Shown here one piece after another: positions 1 to 7,580 of a stretch of DNA of 17,683 bases. Source of the stretch: Minisyncoccota bacterium. Lineage in GTDB: Bacteria; Patescibacteriota; Minisyncoccia; UBA6257; HR35. The stretch is from assembly GCA_938048445.1 (NCBI GenBank), contig CALIVE010000030.1:1-17683 (forward strand), in the 5' to 3' direction. Both the position numbers and the translations under genes were made by a program. The notes below the pieces were generated by a model. That model saw only the letters and a list, made by a program, of their open reading frames with translations. It was not told the DNA's origin and searched no databases. Position 1 is the stretch's first letter. Every line of letters begins with the position of its first letter.

Positions 1-1755
1 GCGCATCTTTTAGCAGCATCGGCATTAAAGATTGATTCGAAAGCAAAATTTGGTGTTGGTCCTGTTATTGAAAACGGTTTTTATTACGATATTTTATTTT
101 CAAAGAAAATAGATGAAAGTATTTTAGAAAGATTGGAAAAAATTATGAAAGAATTAATTCAGGAAAATATTAAGTTTGAAAAAAAGGAAATTTCTCTAAG
201 TTCTGCAAAAAAATTATTTAAAAAATTAAATCAGCCATTTAAAATCGAACTTTTAAATGACCTGCAAAAATATGGAACAACTGATTATGATGAGATAATT
301 GAAATTAAAACTAAAAAGAAAAAACCAAAAAAAATTAAAAAAGTCACTATTTATAAATCAGGCGATTTTATTGATTTATGTGAAGGTGGTCATATAAAAA
401 GAAGCGGAGAGATTCCTTTAGATGGATTTAAATTAGTAAAAATTGCTGGAGCTTATTGGCGAGGTGATGAAAAAAATCCAATGCTGACAAGAATTTATGG
501 AATTGCTTTTGAAACTAAAGAAGAATTAGAAAATTTTCTTAAACTTCAAGAAGAAATAGAAAAAAGAGATCATCGAAAATTAGGAGAAGAATTACAATTA
601 TTTACTACTAATCCTCTCGTTGGAGCTGGTCTAATTTTATGGCTTCCTAAAGGTGGGATAATTAGGCAGGTTATCCAAGATTTTATTATTGAAACCTATA
701 GAAATAATGGCTATCAATTAGTTTTTACTCCCCATATTGCTAAAGAAACTTTGTTTGAAACTTCGGGGCATTTAAGTTTTTATAAAGAAAATATGTACTC
801 ACCTCTTGATATAGAAAATGAAAAATATTATTTAAAACCAATGAATTGTCCTTTTCATTTGATGATTTATAAAAGTTCTTCTAAAAGCTATCGAGATTTA
901 CCAATAAGATATGCTGAATTGGGAACAGTTTATAGATATGAAAGATCTGGAACTTTATCAGGTTTAACTCGCGTTCGAGGATTTACTCAAGATGACGGTC
1001 ATATTTTATGCACTCCATCTCAATTAGAAGATGAAATTCTAAATTGCGTTAAATTAGTTAAATTTGTCTTAGAGAAATTTGGATTTAAAAATTTTGATGT
1101 TGAAATAAGTATTTGGGATCCTACAAAGAAAAAGGATTATCTTGGAAGTCCAAAAGATTGGAATTTTGCTATTCAATCATTAAAAAAAGCTGTTGAAAAG
1201 ATAGGTTGGGAATACAAAATTATTAAAGGAGAAGCAGCTTTTTATGGTCCTAAAATCGACATTAAAGTAAAAGATGTTTTAAATAGAAGCTGGCAAATTT
1301 CAACAATTCAATTAGATTTCAATTTACCAAAAAGGTTTAATATTACTTATATGGACAAGGATGGAAAAGAAAAAGTTCCCTTTATGATTCATAGAGCTCT
1401 GCTTGGTTCAATCGAAAGATTTTTTGGTTTATTAATTGAAAATTATGGAGGAGATTTCCCATTGTGGTTAGCTCCAATTCAGATAGTTATTTTGCCGATT
1501 AATGAAAAGCATATTAAATATGCAGAAGATATTTATTTACAACTAAAAGAAAATTTCCGAATCGAGGTTTGGGAACCTGATGAAACTTTATCAAAGAGAA
1601 TTTTAAAAGCTGAGAAGGAAAAAATTCCTTATATGGTAATACTTGGCGATAGGGAAATGGAAAATAAAAATATTTCGGTAAGAAAGCACAAAATTGGAGA
1701 TTTAGGAAATATGAGTTTAAAAAAATTCAAAGAAATTCTGTTTTCTGAGCTTTAA
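1..1755 (+). CDS. thrS: Threonyl-tRNA synthetase, 5'-truncated by window edge
   Basis: This enzyme charges tRNA-Thr with threonine in the cytoplasm and clears mischarged Ser-tRNA-Thr. The frame is open from base 1 (first residues AHLLAAS), so the gene begins upstream; the TTG at 133 is internal. The visible part starts inside the editing domain, at the second His of its HxxxH metal/substrate motif. The partner CxxxH motif is present (FIDLCEGGH, Cys at 379-381). The class II catalytic core follows. Motif 2 lies around YRYERSG, and motif 3 around HRALLGSIERF. The catalytic zinc ligands are intact: Cys in MNCP (847-849), His in DDGH (1000-1002) and His in IHRA (1390-1392). A C-terminal anticodon-binding domain follows (WLAPIQIVI onward), ending at a TAA. 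A lysine-rich insert precedes the CxxxH motif. The 3' end converges on tRNA-Pro with a gap of about 5 nt. The N-terminal TGS domain cannot be assessed. Confidence 0.97.
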   Translation, partial: AHLLAASALKIDSKAKFGVGPVIENGFYYDILFSKKIDESILERLEKIMKELIQENIKFEKKEISLSSAKKLFKKLNQPFKIELLNDLQKYGTTDYDEIIEIKTKKKKPKKIKKVTIYKSGDFIDLCEGGHIKRSGEIPLDGFKLVKIAGAYWRGDEKNPMLTRIYGIAFETKEELENFLKLQEEIEKRDHRKLGEELQLFTTNPLVGAGLILWLPKGGIIRQVIQDFIIETYRNNGYQLVFTPHIAKETLFETSGHLSFYKENMYSPLDIENEKYYLKPMNCPFHLMIYKSSSKSYRDLPIRYAELGTVYRYERSGTLSGLTRVRGFTQDDGHILCTPSQLEDEILNCVKLVKFVLEKFGFKNFDVEISIWDPTKKKDYLGSPKDWNFAIQSLKKAVEKIGWEYKIIKGEAAFYGPKIDIKVKDVLNRSWQISTIQLDFNLPKRFNITYMDKDGKEKVPFMIHRALLGSIERFFGLLIENYGGDFPLWLAPIQIVILPINEKHIKYAEDIYLQLKENFRIEVWEPDETLSKRILKAEKEKIPYMVILGDREMENKNISVRKHKIGDLGNMSLKKFKEILFSEL

Positions 1756-1760
1756 ATTAG

Positions 1761-1832
1761 TCGGGGCGCCGGGAATCGAACCCGGGACCTCTGGCCCCCC
1801 ATGCCAGCGCACTACCACTGTGCTACACCCCG
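1761..1832 (-). tRNA. tRNA-Pro (anticodon GGG)
   Basis: A complete 72-nt cloverleaf can be read on the minus strand. The acceptor CGGGGTG pairs with CGCCCCG (one G-T pair). The D arm is GCAC/GTGC. The anticodon stem is CTGGC/GCCAG with loop ATGGGGG, which gives anticodon GGG. The T arm is CCGGG-TTCGATT-CCCGG. C1-G72 and A73 are the known identity features of bacterial tRNA-Pro and agree with the anticodon. No CCA is encoded: the bases after A73 are CTA, so CCA addition is needed. The 5' end lies 16 nt after the DUF2905 stop, so it may be processed from the miaA transcript. Confidence 0.97.
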
Positions 1833-1848
1833 ATTTTTAAATTTTAAA

Positions 1849-2058
1849 TCATTTTTTAAAGAAAATTAAAAAAATAAGAGTTAAAATTATGCTCAAAATA
1901 ATTGAAGTCGTAATTGGTATAAAAACAAAGTAGTTCTCTCCTTTTATTATAATATCTCCAGGTAAAGGAAAAATTTTAAATTTAAAACAAACTTTAAGAA
2001 AAACTCCTATTAAGAAAATTAAAATTCCTACAAAAATTAGTAAATTATCAATTTTCAT
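1849..2058 (-). CDS. DUF2905 family small membrane protein
   Basis: This is a 69-aa protein with two predicted membrane segments (about residues 6-24 and 47-67). Between them is a short loop with the FPLPGDIIIKG-type signature and a following FVFIPITTS stretch, both typical of DUF2905. The function of the family is not established. Its ATG overlaps the end of miaA by 11 nt, so it is probably translationally coupled and in the same operon, a common arrangement for this family beside housekeeping genes. No clear Shine-Dalgarno sequence is visible. Confidence 0.8.
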   Translation of the reverse strand: MKIDNLLIFVGILIFLIGVFLKVCFKFKIFPLPGDIIIKGENYFVFIPITTSIILSIILTLIFLIFFKK

Positions 2059-2932
2059 TTTTCAAAAACTCTCTAACTATTTTTAATAATTCCTTCTTAT
2101 TTTTAAACCAATTAACTTCTTTAATTTTATTCAATTCCCTTAATTGTTTTTTAGCAAATCTTCTAATATCTTTATAGCATTTTTCAATCGCTGTGTCTAA
2201 GTCAATTTCACCATTAACATATTTTCCAAACCATTCATATTCTAAACCAAAGCTGATTATTCTTTGAAAACTCAGTCCTATTTTTCTTAATTTTTTGATT
2301 TCTAAAATTATCTTTTTACTTCTTTTTATTAATCTTTTATAAATTTTTTTCTCTAATTTATCAAAATCTACATAAGGAGCAACAATCAAAACCTTATATT
2401 TAGGTTGCTTAAGAAGCTTAGGAACTTTACCTAATTTTAAAGCTATCTCTAAAGCTCTTATTAATCTTCTTTTATTTTCTTTTTGAATTTCTAAAGCTCG
2501 TTGGGGATCAAGTTCTTTAAGTTTATTAAAGAGAGTTTCATTATCAAGTTTTTCTAATTCTTTTCTTAATTTGTAATCAGGTTTAACATTTGGCAAAATC
2601 CACCCTTCTTTTAAAGCTTTTAAGTATAAGATTGTACCTCCGCATAAAATGGGGATTTTATTTTTCCTATAAATTTTCTTAATAACTCTATCAACATCTT
2701 TTAACCATTTTCCTAAGGAATAATTTCTTTTAGGATGAGCAATAGATAAAAGATGATGGGGCACTATTTTTTCTTCAACCTTTGTAATTTTCCCACTTCC
2801 TGCATCTAAATATTTATAGACTTGTCTTGAATCAGCATTTATTATTTCTCCATCAATCTTTTTTGCTAACCAGATAGCAGACTCTGATTTTCCTGAAGCT
2901 GTTGGACCAGTTATAAAAATTACCTTTTTCAT
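2048..2932 (-). CDS. miaA: tRNA dimethylallyltransferase MiaA
   Basis: The enzyme transfers a dimethylallyl group to N6 of A37 in tRNAs that read UNN codons, which supports decoding accuracy. The 294-aa protein opens with a P-loop, GPTASGKS (residues 9-16), then the substrate-binding DSRQVYK (34-40). The catalytic Asp/Thr region and the conserved LCGGTILYLKAL segment follow. The C-terminal half is lysine-rich, as expected for tRNA contact. The length is close to the usual 300 aa. A TATAAT ends exactly 7 nt before the ATG, predicting a leaderless transcript. The gene is divergent from the tRNA-binding protein gene and leads the miaA-DUF2905-(tRNA-Pro) group. Confidence 0.96.
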   Translation of the reverse strand: MKKVIFITGPTASGKSESAIWLAKKIDGEIINADSRQVYKYLDAGSGKITKVEEKIVPHHLLSIAHPKRNYSLGKWLKDVDRVIKKIYRKNKIPILCGGTILYLKALKEGWILPNVKPDYKLRKELEKLDNETLFNKLKELDPQRALEIQKENKRRLIRALEIALKLGKVPKLLKQPKYKVLIVAPYVDFDKLEKKIYKRLIKRSKKIILEIKKLRKIGLSFQRIISFGLEYEWFGKYVNGEIDLDTAIEKCYKDIRRFAKKQLRELNKIKEVNWFKNKKELLKIVREFLKNEN

Positions 2933-2939
2933 TTAAAAA

Positions 2940-2945
2940 ATTATA
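2940..2945 (-). promoter_or_regulatory. -10 box of miaA (TATAAT, leaderless geometry)
   Basis: A perfect TATAAT reads on the minus strand, followed by 7 nt (TTTTTAA) and the miaA ATG. Bacterial transcription starts about 6-8 nt downstream of the -10 box, so the mRNA should begin at or within a base or two of the start codon. No good -35 element was found at 17 bp. Confidence 0.65.
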
Positions 2946-2954
2946 AAAATGGTT

Positions 2955-2960
2955 TATAAT
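2955..2960 (+). promoter_or_regulatory. -10 box of the tRNA-binding protein gene (TATAAT)
   Basis: A perfect TATAAT is followed by 8 nt and then the ATG at 2969. It lies 9 bp from the oppositely oriented TATAAT of miaA in a 36-bp intergenic region. A nearly leaderless transcript is predicted. Confidence 0.6.
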
Positions 2961-2968
2961 AGCTTTTG

Positions 2969-3286
2969 ATGATTACCTTAGATGATTTTAATAAATTGGA
3001 TTTAAGGATAGGTAAAATAGAAAATGCTGAAAAAATCGAAGGGACTAATCTAATTAAATTAACTGTTAATTTAGGAGAAGTTAAAAAAACAATCGTTGCT
3101 GGGATTGGCAAAAAATATAGCGTTGAAGAACTATTAGGACAGCTTATAGTTGTTGTTAACAATTTAGAGCCTAAGGAAATTCGTGGAATAAAAAGCGAAG
3201 GAATGCTTTTAGCAGTTGATTCTGAGGAAGGTCCTGTTTTGATTGTTCCCTTAGAACAAGTTATTCCTGGAAGTAAAGTTAAGTAA
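2969..3286 (+). CDS. Stand-alone tRNA-binding OB-fold protein (MetRS C-terminal-like)
   Basis: The protein of about 105 aa consists almost entirely of the tRNA-binding (EMAP/Arc1p/CsaA-type) OB-fold. Diagnostic segments are LDLRIGKIENAEKI near the N-terminus, then LIKLTVNLG, the IVAGIGKKY stretch, VVVNNLEP and GIKSEGMLLA, ending in PGSKVK. These match the C-terminal appendix that many bacterial methionyl-tRNA synthetases carry. Here it is a separate gene, so it may act in trans with MetRS or another synthetase; CsaA-like chaperone annotation is the alternative. The ATG at 2969 is preferred over an in-frame TTG at 2966 because of its distance from the upstream TATAAT. The stop codon directly abuts the stop of the convergent dnaX. 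Confidence 0.88.
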   Translation: MITLDDFNKLDLRIGKIENAEKIEGTNLIKLTVNLGEVKKTIVAGIGKKYSVEELLGQLIVVVNNLEPKEIRGIKSEGMLLAVDSEEGPVLIVPLEQVIPGSKVK

Positions 3287-4387
3287 TCATTTTTCTAATA
3301 TATATTCAGCAACAACTAATTCTAAAGGCAAGGTTAAAATAGGAGGATCCTTTTTTAAATTCACTTCTGCTTCATAAAACATTCTTATTAATTTTTTAAT
3401 GGTTTCTAAATCTAAATTTTGAGCTAAATTTAAAATAGAATTTAATGATTCTTCATCATATTCTTTGGCAAGCTGATATTTCCAAACAGGCAATGTTTTT
3501 ATTACTAATAAATCCCTTAAAATTTTTAAAATTCCTTTAGTAAAAACAAGCAAATCATAACCATTTTCATAAATTTCATGGATTTTTTTTATTGATTCTT
3601 CAAACTCTTTTTTGATTAATCTTTCCAAAAACAATAATATTTCTTTATTGCTTAATTTTCCTAAAAAGTTCTCTACATATTCAGCATCGATAATTTTGTG
3701 AGGATTTAAAGAAAGCATTAGTTTTTCAAGTAAGGTTTCAGCATCTCTTAAGGCTCCACCGGACTCTTCAGCTATGAGATACAACGCTTCATCTGTTGCT
3801 TGAAATCCTTCGTTTTCCACGATTTCTTTTAATTTTTTTACAATATCTTTCAAAGGTATTCTTCGAAAATCAAATCTTTGCACTCTTGATAGAATTGTTG
3901 GAGGGATTTTCTCAGGTTCAGTCGTAGCTAAGATAAAAATCGTATGGGGCGGAGGTTCTTCTAAGGTTTTAAGAAGAGCATTAAATGCTGGTTCAGTAAG
4001 CATATGTGCTTCATCGATTACAAAAACTTTATATTTTCCTTGGATAGGACGAAAACCAATATGTTCTTTAATGTTTCTAATTTCATCAATCCCTCTATTT
4101 GAAGCAGCATCTAATTCGATTAAATCTAAAAATTTCCAATTATTAACTGCTTCACAATTGACACAATAATTGCAAGGTTCATAATCGTTTTGTTCAAGAT
4201 TAAGACAATTTAAAGCTTTAGCAAAAATCCTTGCTGTTGATGTTTTTCCTGTACCTCTTTGTCCAGCAAAAAGATAAGCATGCGGTAATTTCTCCTTATT
4301 TTTCAAGAAATTTTTTAAAATTTTCACAATAATATCCTGTCCAACTATTTCTTTAAAATTCTTAGGTCTATACTTTTGATAAATCAT
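3287..4387 (-). CDS. dnaX: DNA polymerase III subunit gamma (DnaX), short form
   Basis: This is the AAA+ clamp-loader motor that loads the sliding clamp at primed sites. The 366-aa protein shows, in order, the N-terminal YQKYRPKNF signature, Walker A GQRGTGKTS (42-50), and a zinc module with cysteines at 61, 72, 75 and 78. Walker B VIDEAH is near residue 125, sensor 1 lies in ATTEPEKIPPTILSR, and sensor 2 lies in GGALRDAETLLEK. The collar domain follows, and the protein ends there. The DnaB- and polymerase-binding domains of full-length tau are absent, so this resembles gamma only. It starts 6 nt after the rpoD stop, with no visible ribosome-binding site, as the third gene of dnaG-rpoD-dnaX. 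Confidence 0.96.
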   Translation of the reverse strand: MIYQKYRPKNFKEIVGQDIIVKILKNFLKNKEKLPHAYLFAGQRGTGKTSTARIFAKALNCLNLEQNDYEPCNYCVNCEAVNNWKFLDLIELDAASNRGIDEIRNIKEHIGFRPIQGKYKVFVIDEAHMLTEPAFNALLKTLEEPPPHTIFILATTEPEKIPPTILSRVQRFDFRRIPLKDIVKKLKEIVENEGFQATDEALYLIAEESGGALRDAETLLEKLMLSLNPHKIIDAEYVENFLGKLSNKEILLFLERLIKKEFEESIKKIHEIYENGYDLLVFTKGILKILRDLLVIKTLPVWKYQLAKEYDEESLNSILNLAQNLDLETIKKLIRMFYEAEVNLKKDPPILTLPLELVVAEYILEK

Positions 4388-4393
4388 TATATT

Positions 4394-5521
4394 TTAGTAA
4401 TAATTTTTTAACTCAAGAACAATATTATGATTTTTAAGTCTTTCTAAGGCTTTAAGTTCGAGCTGTCTTACTCTTTCTCGAGTAATGCCAAAAATTTTGC
4501 CAATTTCTTCTAATGTATGAACAATTCCATCTTCTAAGCCATATCTGAGCATTATAATCCTTTTCTCTTTTGGTGGTAAATCTTCAATTGCTTCTAAAAG
4601 CCGTTTTTTTAATATTTCAATACTTGCCTCTCGAGTGGGTGATAAAGAAGCCTCATCTTTGATTAATTCTTTTAGCTCTGTTTCTCCTTCACCAATTGGT
4701 TTTTCTAAGGAAGTAACATCATAAGCTAATTTAAGAAGTTTATGGACTTTTCTTTCCGGAATTTTACACTCTTGAGCTAATTCTTCAGGAGTAGGTTCTC
4801 GTCCTAATTCTTCCATTAATCTTTTTTTGACTTTATTCAAACGATAAAGTTGTTCAATTATATGAACTGGCAATCTTACTGTTCGAGCATAATCAGCCAT
4901 AGCTCTGGTTATAGCTTGTCTAATCCACCAAGTTGCATAAGTTGAAAGCTTGAATCCCTTACGATAATCGAATCGATCAATAGCTTTAACAAGTCCAAGG
5001 GTTCCCTCTTGAACTAAATCCATAAATGATAATTTTTTACTCCTACCATAATATTTTTTAGCAATACTAAATACTAATCTTAAATTTGACTTGATTAATC
5101 TCTCACGCGCATTTTCATCTCCTTGAGCTGCTCTTTTGGCCAATTCTTTTTCCTCTTCAGGAGTTAATAGTGGTATTTTATTAATTTCTTTAAGATATTG
5201 TTGGATTTGAGGAGAAATTTCCTCCTCAGAGAGTTTTTCAATTTCTTTTTGAATATTCTCTTCATCAAGTTCTTCATTTAATGCCCATAATTCTCCACTA
5301 CTTTTAATTTCTATCCCAGCCAAATCTAACTCTTCAGCGATTTTTTCTAATAATTCAATGTTATCTTCAATTTTAGGGAATAAATCTAAAATCTCTTTTT
5401 CAGTAACAAAACCGGTTTTTTTACCTTTTTTTATCAAAACCTTAAGCTTTGATAAAAACCCCTTGGGAGTTCTTTTTTTCTTTTTTTCTTTAGGTTTTTT
5501 AATCTTTCTTTTTTTAGGCAT
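4394..5521 (-). CDS. rpoD: RNA polymerase primary sigma factor (sigma-70 family)
   Basis: This is the housekeeping sigma that directs RNA polymerase to -10/-35 promoters. The 375-aa protein starts with a very basic stretch (residues 1-20), then a short region 1.1-like helical domain (about 22-82). Region 1.2 begins at about residue 103. Region 2 includes NLRLVFSIAKKYYG and the -10-recognition helix with STYATWWIRQAITRA (193-207). Region 3 follows at about 215-275. Region 4 holds LPPKEKRIIMLRYGL and a helix-turn-helix around TLEEIGKIFGITRERVRQLE (336-355). The large non-conserved insert of E. coli sigma-70 is absent. Its start overlaps the end of dnaG by 8 nt. A weak GGA lies 7-9 nt before the ATG. 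Confidence 0.96.
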   Translation of the reverse strand: MPKKRKIKKPKEKKKKRTPKGFLSKLKVLIKKGKKTGFVTEKEILDLFPKIEDNIELLEKIAEELDLAGIEIKSSGELWALNEELDEENIQKEIEKLSEEEISPQIQQYLKEINKIPLLTPEEEKELAKRAAQGDENARERLIKSNLRLVFSIAKKYYGRSKKLSFMDLVQEGTLGLVKAIDRFDYRKGFKLSTYATWWIRQAITRAMADYARTVRLPVHIIEQLYRLNKVKKRLMEELGREPTPEELAQECKIPERKVHKLLKLAYDVTSLEKPIGEGETELKELIKDEASLSPTREASIEILKKRLLEAIEDLPPKEKRIIMLRYGLEDGIVHTLEEIGKIFGITRERVRQLELKALERLKNHNIVLELKNYY

Positions 5522-7169
5522 TTTTTTCCAATGTTTTTAATTTCTCTATATAAAATTTTACCTCTTTTAAAAATGGTTCCAAATTTTTTATTTCCAAATT
5601 TTTAACAAGCACATCAAAAGAGTTAATTTTTTCTCGATAGTATTCTTTCAAAATTTCCCTTTTTATAATAGCCAATTCTCTTTCCAAGTCTTTATAATTA
5701 GTCTTTTCATAAATCATTCTCAAATTAATGATTTCTTGTTTATCTTTATTATTAAAGAGGTTTTCCAGATAATCACTTAACTCACCTTCAAGCTCAATTT
5801 TTAAGCTTTCAATTTCATCTGTCCGTTCAATTAGTAAGCTAAGAGCCACAAATCTTTCAATTAAATCATAAATTCTTTTTGGAGATATTTCTAAGAGATT
5901 TTCTTCTGTTTCATAAGTTACAATTGGTTGTAATTTATTTAACTCATTTAAAAGAAATTGCTCTTTTATTGAGAGAATTTCTGAAAGCTTTGATAAATAA
6001 AATGAAACGGATACTGAATCCAAATACTTCAAAAAAGGTAAAATTAAATTTAAGACAATTTTTTTATTATTTAAATCATTAAGGTCATAATTATTTTGAG
6101 CATATTCAAAAAGGTAATCTAAAAAGTTTTTTTCTCTTAAATTTGTTATAGAATTATTTTTTTCAAAAAAATCAGCTAAATCTTTATAGCCTTCAAAGAT
6201 AAGTTTATAGATCTCGAAACCAAAACTTAATGCTAAAAGTCCTGCTTTTATAGATGCTTTAAATCCAGCTTCGTCATTGTCAAAAGCTAAGACAAGTCTA
6301 TTTGTATATTTTTTTAAAAGATTAAGTTGTTCTTTGGTTAAGGCTGATCCTGAAACAGCAACAATATTTTTTAAATCATTTTGATAGGCGAGAAGAAAAT
6401 CAAATTGTCCTTCAACTAAAACAACCTTCCTTTCTTTTTGAATATATTCCTTTGTATAAACCAAACCATAAACAAAATTGGATTTTTTAAAGAGAATGGT
6501 ATCAGGAGTATTTAAATATTTTGGAGCCTTTTCTTTTTCAGGAAATATTCTTCCAGTAAAGCCGATAATTTTTGTCGAAGTATCAATTAAGGGGAACATT
6601 ATTCTTGATTGGAATTTATCTTCTTTTTTTTCATTAATTAATCCAACTTTCTCTAAATCTTCTAAAGAATAACCTAAATTGAAACAATAATCTCTTAAAT
6701 GGCTTCCTTCTTTAGCATAACCTAAGTCAAAATAATCAATAGTGTCATTTTTTAAGCCTCTCTTTAGTAAATAATCTTGGACCTCTTTAATTTCTTTCAG
6801 ATTTTTTTTATAATAATTTAGGGCAATTTTGTTTAATTCCAAAAGCTTTTTAATTAATTGGGTATCTTTTTCTAGGGTTTCTTTTGAAGAAATTTCTATA
6901 CCTAATTTTTCTGCTAACTGTCTAATAGCTTGTTTGAACTCTAAGTTTTCTATTTTCATATAAAAAGTAATAACATCACCGACAGCTCCACAACCAAAAC
7001 ATTTAAATATCTGTCTTTCCGGAGAAACAAAAAAAGATGGATTTTTTTCTTGATGGAATGGACAAAGACCACGGTAATAACTTCCAACCTTTTTAAGTTC
7101 AACATAATTTCCTACAAAATCAACAATATCCAATCTTTCTTTAATTTCTTGTAAAATTTTATTATCCAT
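5514..7169 (-). CDS. dnaG: DNA primase DnaG
   Basis: The primase makes RNA primers for replication. Numbered from the ATG at 7169 (551 aa), it has an N-terminal CHC2 zinc finger with Cys36, His39, Cys57 and Cys60. A catalytic core follows, with TOPRIM motifs VEGQFDF (Glu253) and FDNDEAG (Asp297 and Asp299). The C-terminal part is helical and weakly conserved, as expected for the helicase-binding region. An in-frame ATG three codons upstream (7178) is less likely, because its own T is the last base of a perfect TATAAT that sits 7 nt before the second ATG. Family members also typically begin close to the EIKERLDIVDFV segment. First gene of dnaG-rpoD-dnaX; divergent from rplM. Confidence 0.95.
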   Translation of the reverse strand: MDNKILQEIKERLDIVDFVGNYVELKKVGSYYRGLCPFHQEKNPSFFVSPERQIFKCFGCGAVGDVITFYMKIENLEFKQAIRQLAEKLGIEISSKETLEKDTQLIKKLLELNKIALNYYKKNLKEIKEVQDYLLKRGLKNDTIDYFDLGYAKEGSHLRDYCFNLGYSLEDLEKVGLINEKKEDKFQSRIMFPLIDTSTKIIGFTGRIFPEKEKAPKYLNTPDTILFKKSNFVYGLVYTKEYIQKERKVVLVEGQFDFLLAYQNDLKNIVAVSGSALTKEQLNLLKKYTNRLVLAFDNDEAGFKASIKAGLLALSFGFEIYKLIFEGYKDLADFFEKNNSITNLREKNFLDYLFEYAQNNYDLNDLNNKKIVLNLILPFLKYLDSVSVSFYLSKLSEILSIKEQFLLNELNKLQPIVTYETEENLLEISPKRIYDLIERFVALSLLIERTDEIESLKIELEGELSDYLENLFNNKDKQEIINLRMIYEKTNYKDLERELAIIKREILKEYYREKINSFDVLVKNLEIKNLEPFLKEVKFYIEKLKTLEKNA

Positions 7170-7176
7170 CACTTCC

Positions 7177-7182
7177 ATTATA
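7177..7182 (-). promoter_or_regulatory. -10 box of dnaG operon (TATAAT, leaderless geometry)
   Basis: A perfect TATAAT on the minus strand ends 7 nt (GGAAGTG) before the ATG at 7169. This spacing matches other operon heads in the window and decides the start codon: the upstream ATG at 7178 would lie before the predicted transcription start. Confidence 0.6.
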
Positions 7183-7195
7183 TTAAAAAATCTGT

Positions 7196-7201
7196 TAAAA
7201 T
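7196..7201 (+). promoter_or_regulatory. Extended -10 box of the rplM operon (TGT-TAAAAT)
   Basis: TAAAAT is preceded by TGT, giving the TGn extended -10 motif. It ends 6 nt before the rplM ATG at 7208. The region between dnaG and rplM is only 38 bp and carries both promoters in opposite orientations. Confidence 0.55.
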
Positions 7202-7207
7202 TTAAAA

Positions 7208-7579
7208 ATGGAAAAAATTAAAACAAAATTACAAGAAAAAGAAGAAATAGAAATTGATGCCAAAAATAAACCCTTAGGCAGATTGGCGACTTTAATAGCC
7301 TATTATTTACAAGGTAAGCATAAGCCAAATTATGCTCCTTATATCGATTTTCCTGTTTATGTAAAAATCAAAAATTGGAATAATATAGTTTTTACTGGTA
7401 AGAAATTTGATACAAAATATATTTACAAGCATACCGGTTATTTAGGTCACTTGAGAAAATATTCTTTGAAAGAATTATGGAAAAAAGATCCACTAAAGGT
7501 TATTCAAAAAGCAGTTTCTGGAATGCTCCCCAAAAATAAATTAAGAAAAAGAAGATTAAAAAGAATTATTTTAGAATAA
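7208..7579 (+). CDS. rplM: 50S ribosomal protein L13
   Basis: This is a large-subunit ribosomal protein. Family signatures are DAKNKPLGRLATLIAYYLQGKH, the YAPYIDFPVYV segment, TGKKFDTKYIYKHTGYLG and AVSGMLPKNKLRKRRL. At 123 aa it is shorter than the usual ~142 aa. The usual C-terminal tail after the LPKN..R helix is cut to a few residues, and there is a short charged extension at the N-terminus. rpsI starts 1 nt after its stop, the conserved L13-S9 pairing. It is the first gene of a long plus-strand operon. Confidence 0.95.
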   Translation: MEKIKTKLQEKEEIEIDAKNKPLGRLATLIAYYLQGKHKPNYAPYIDFPVYVKIKNWNNIVFTGKKFDTKYIYKHTGYLGHLRKYSLKELWKKDPLKVIQKAVSGMLPKNKLRKRRLKRIILE

Positions 7580-7580
7580 A

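Noticed and set aside
2941..3162. Minus-strand open frame of 73 codons antisense to the tRNA-binding gene
   Set aside because: It is a shadow of the conserved OB-fold frame and overlaps both predicted divergent promoters.
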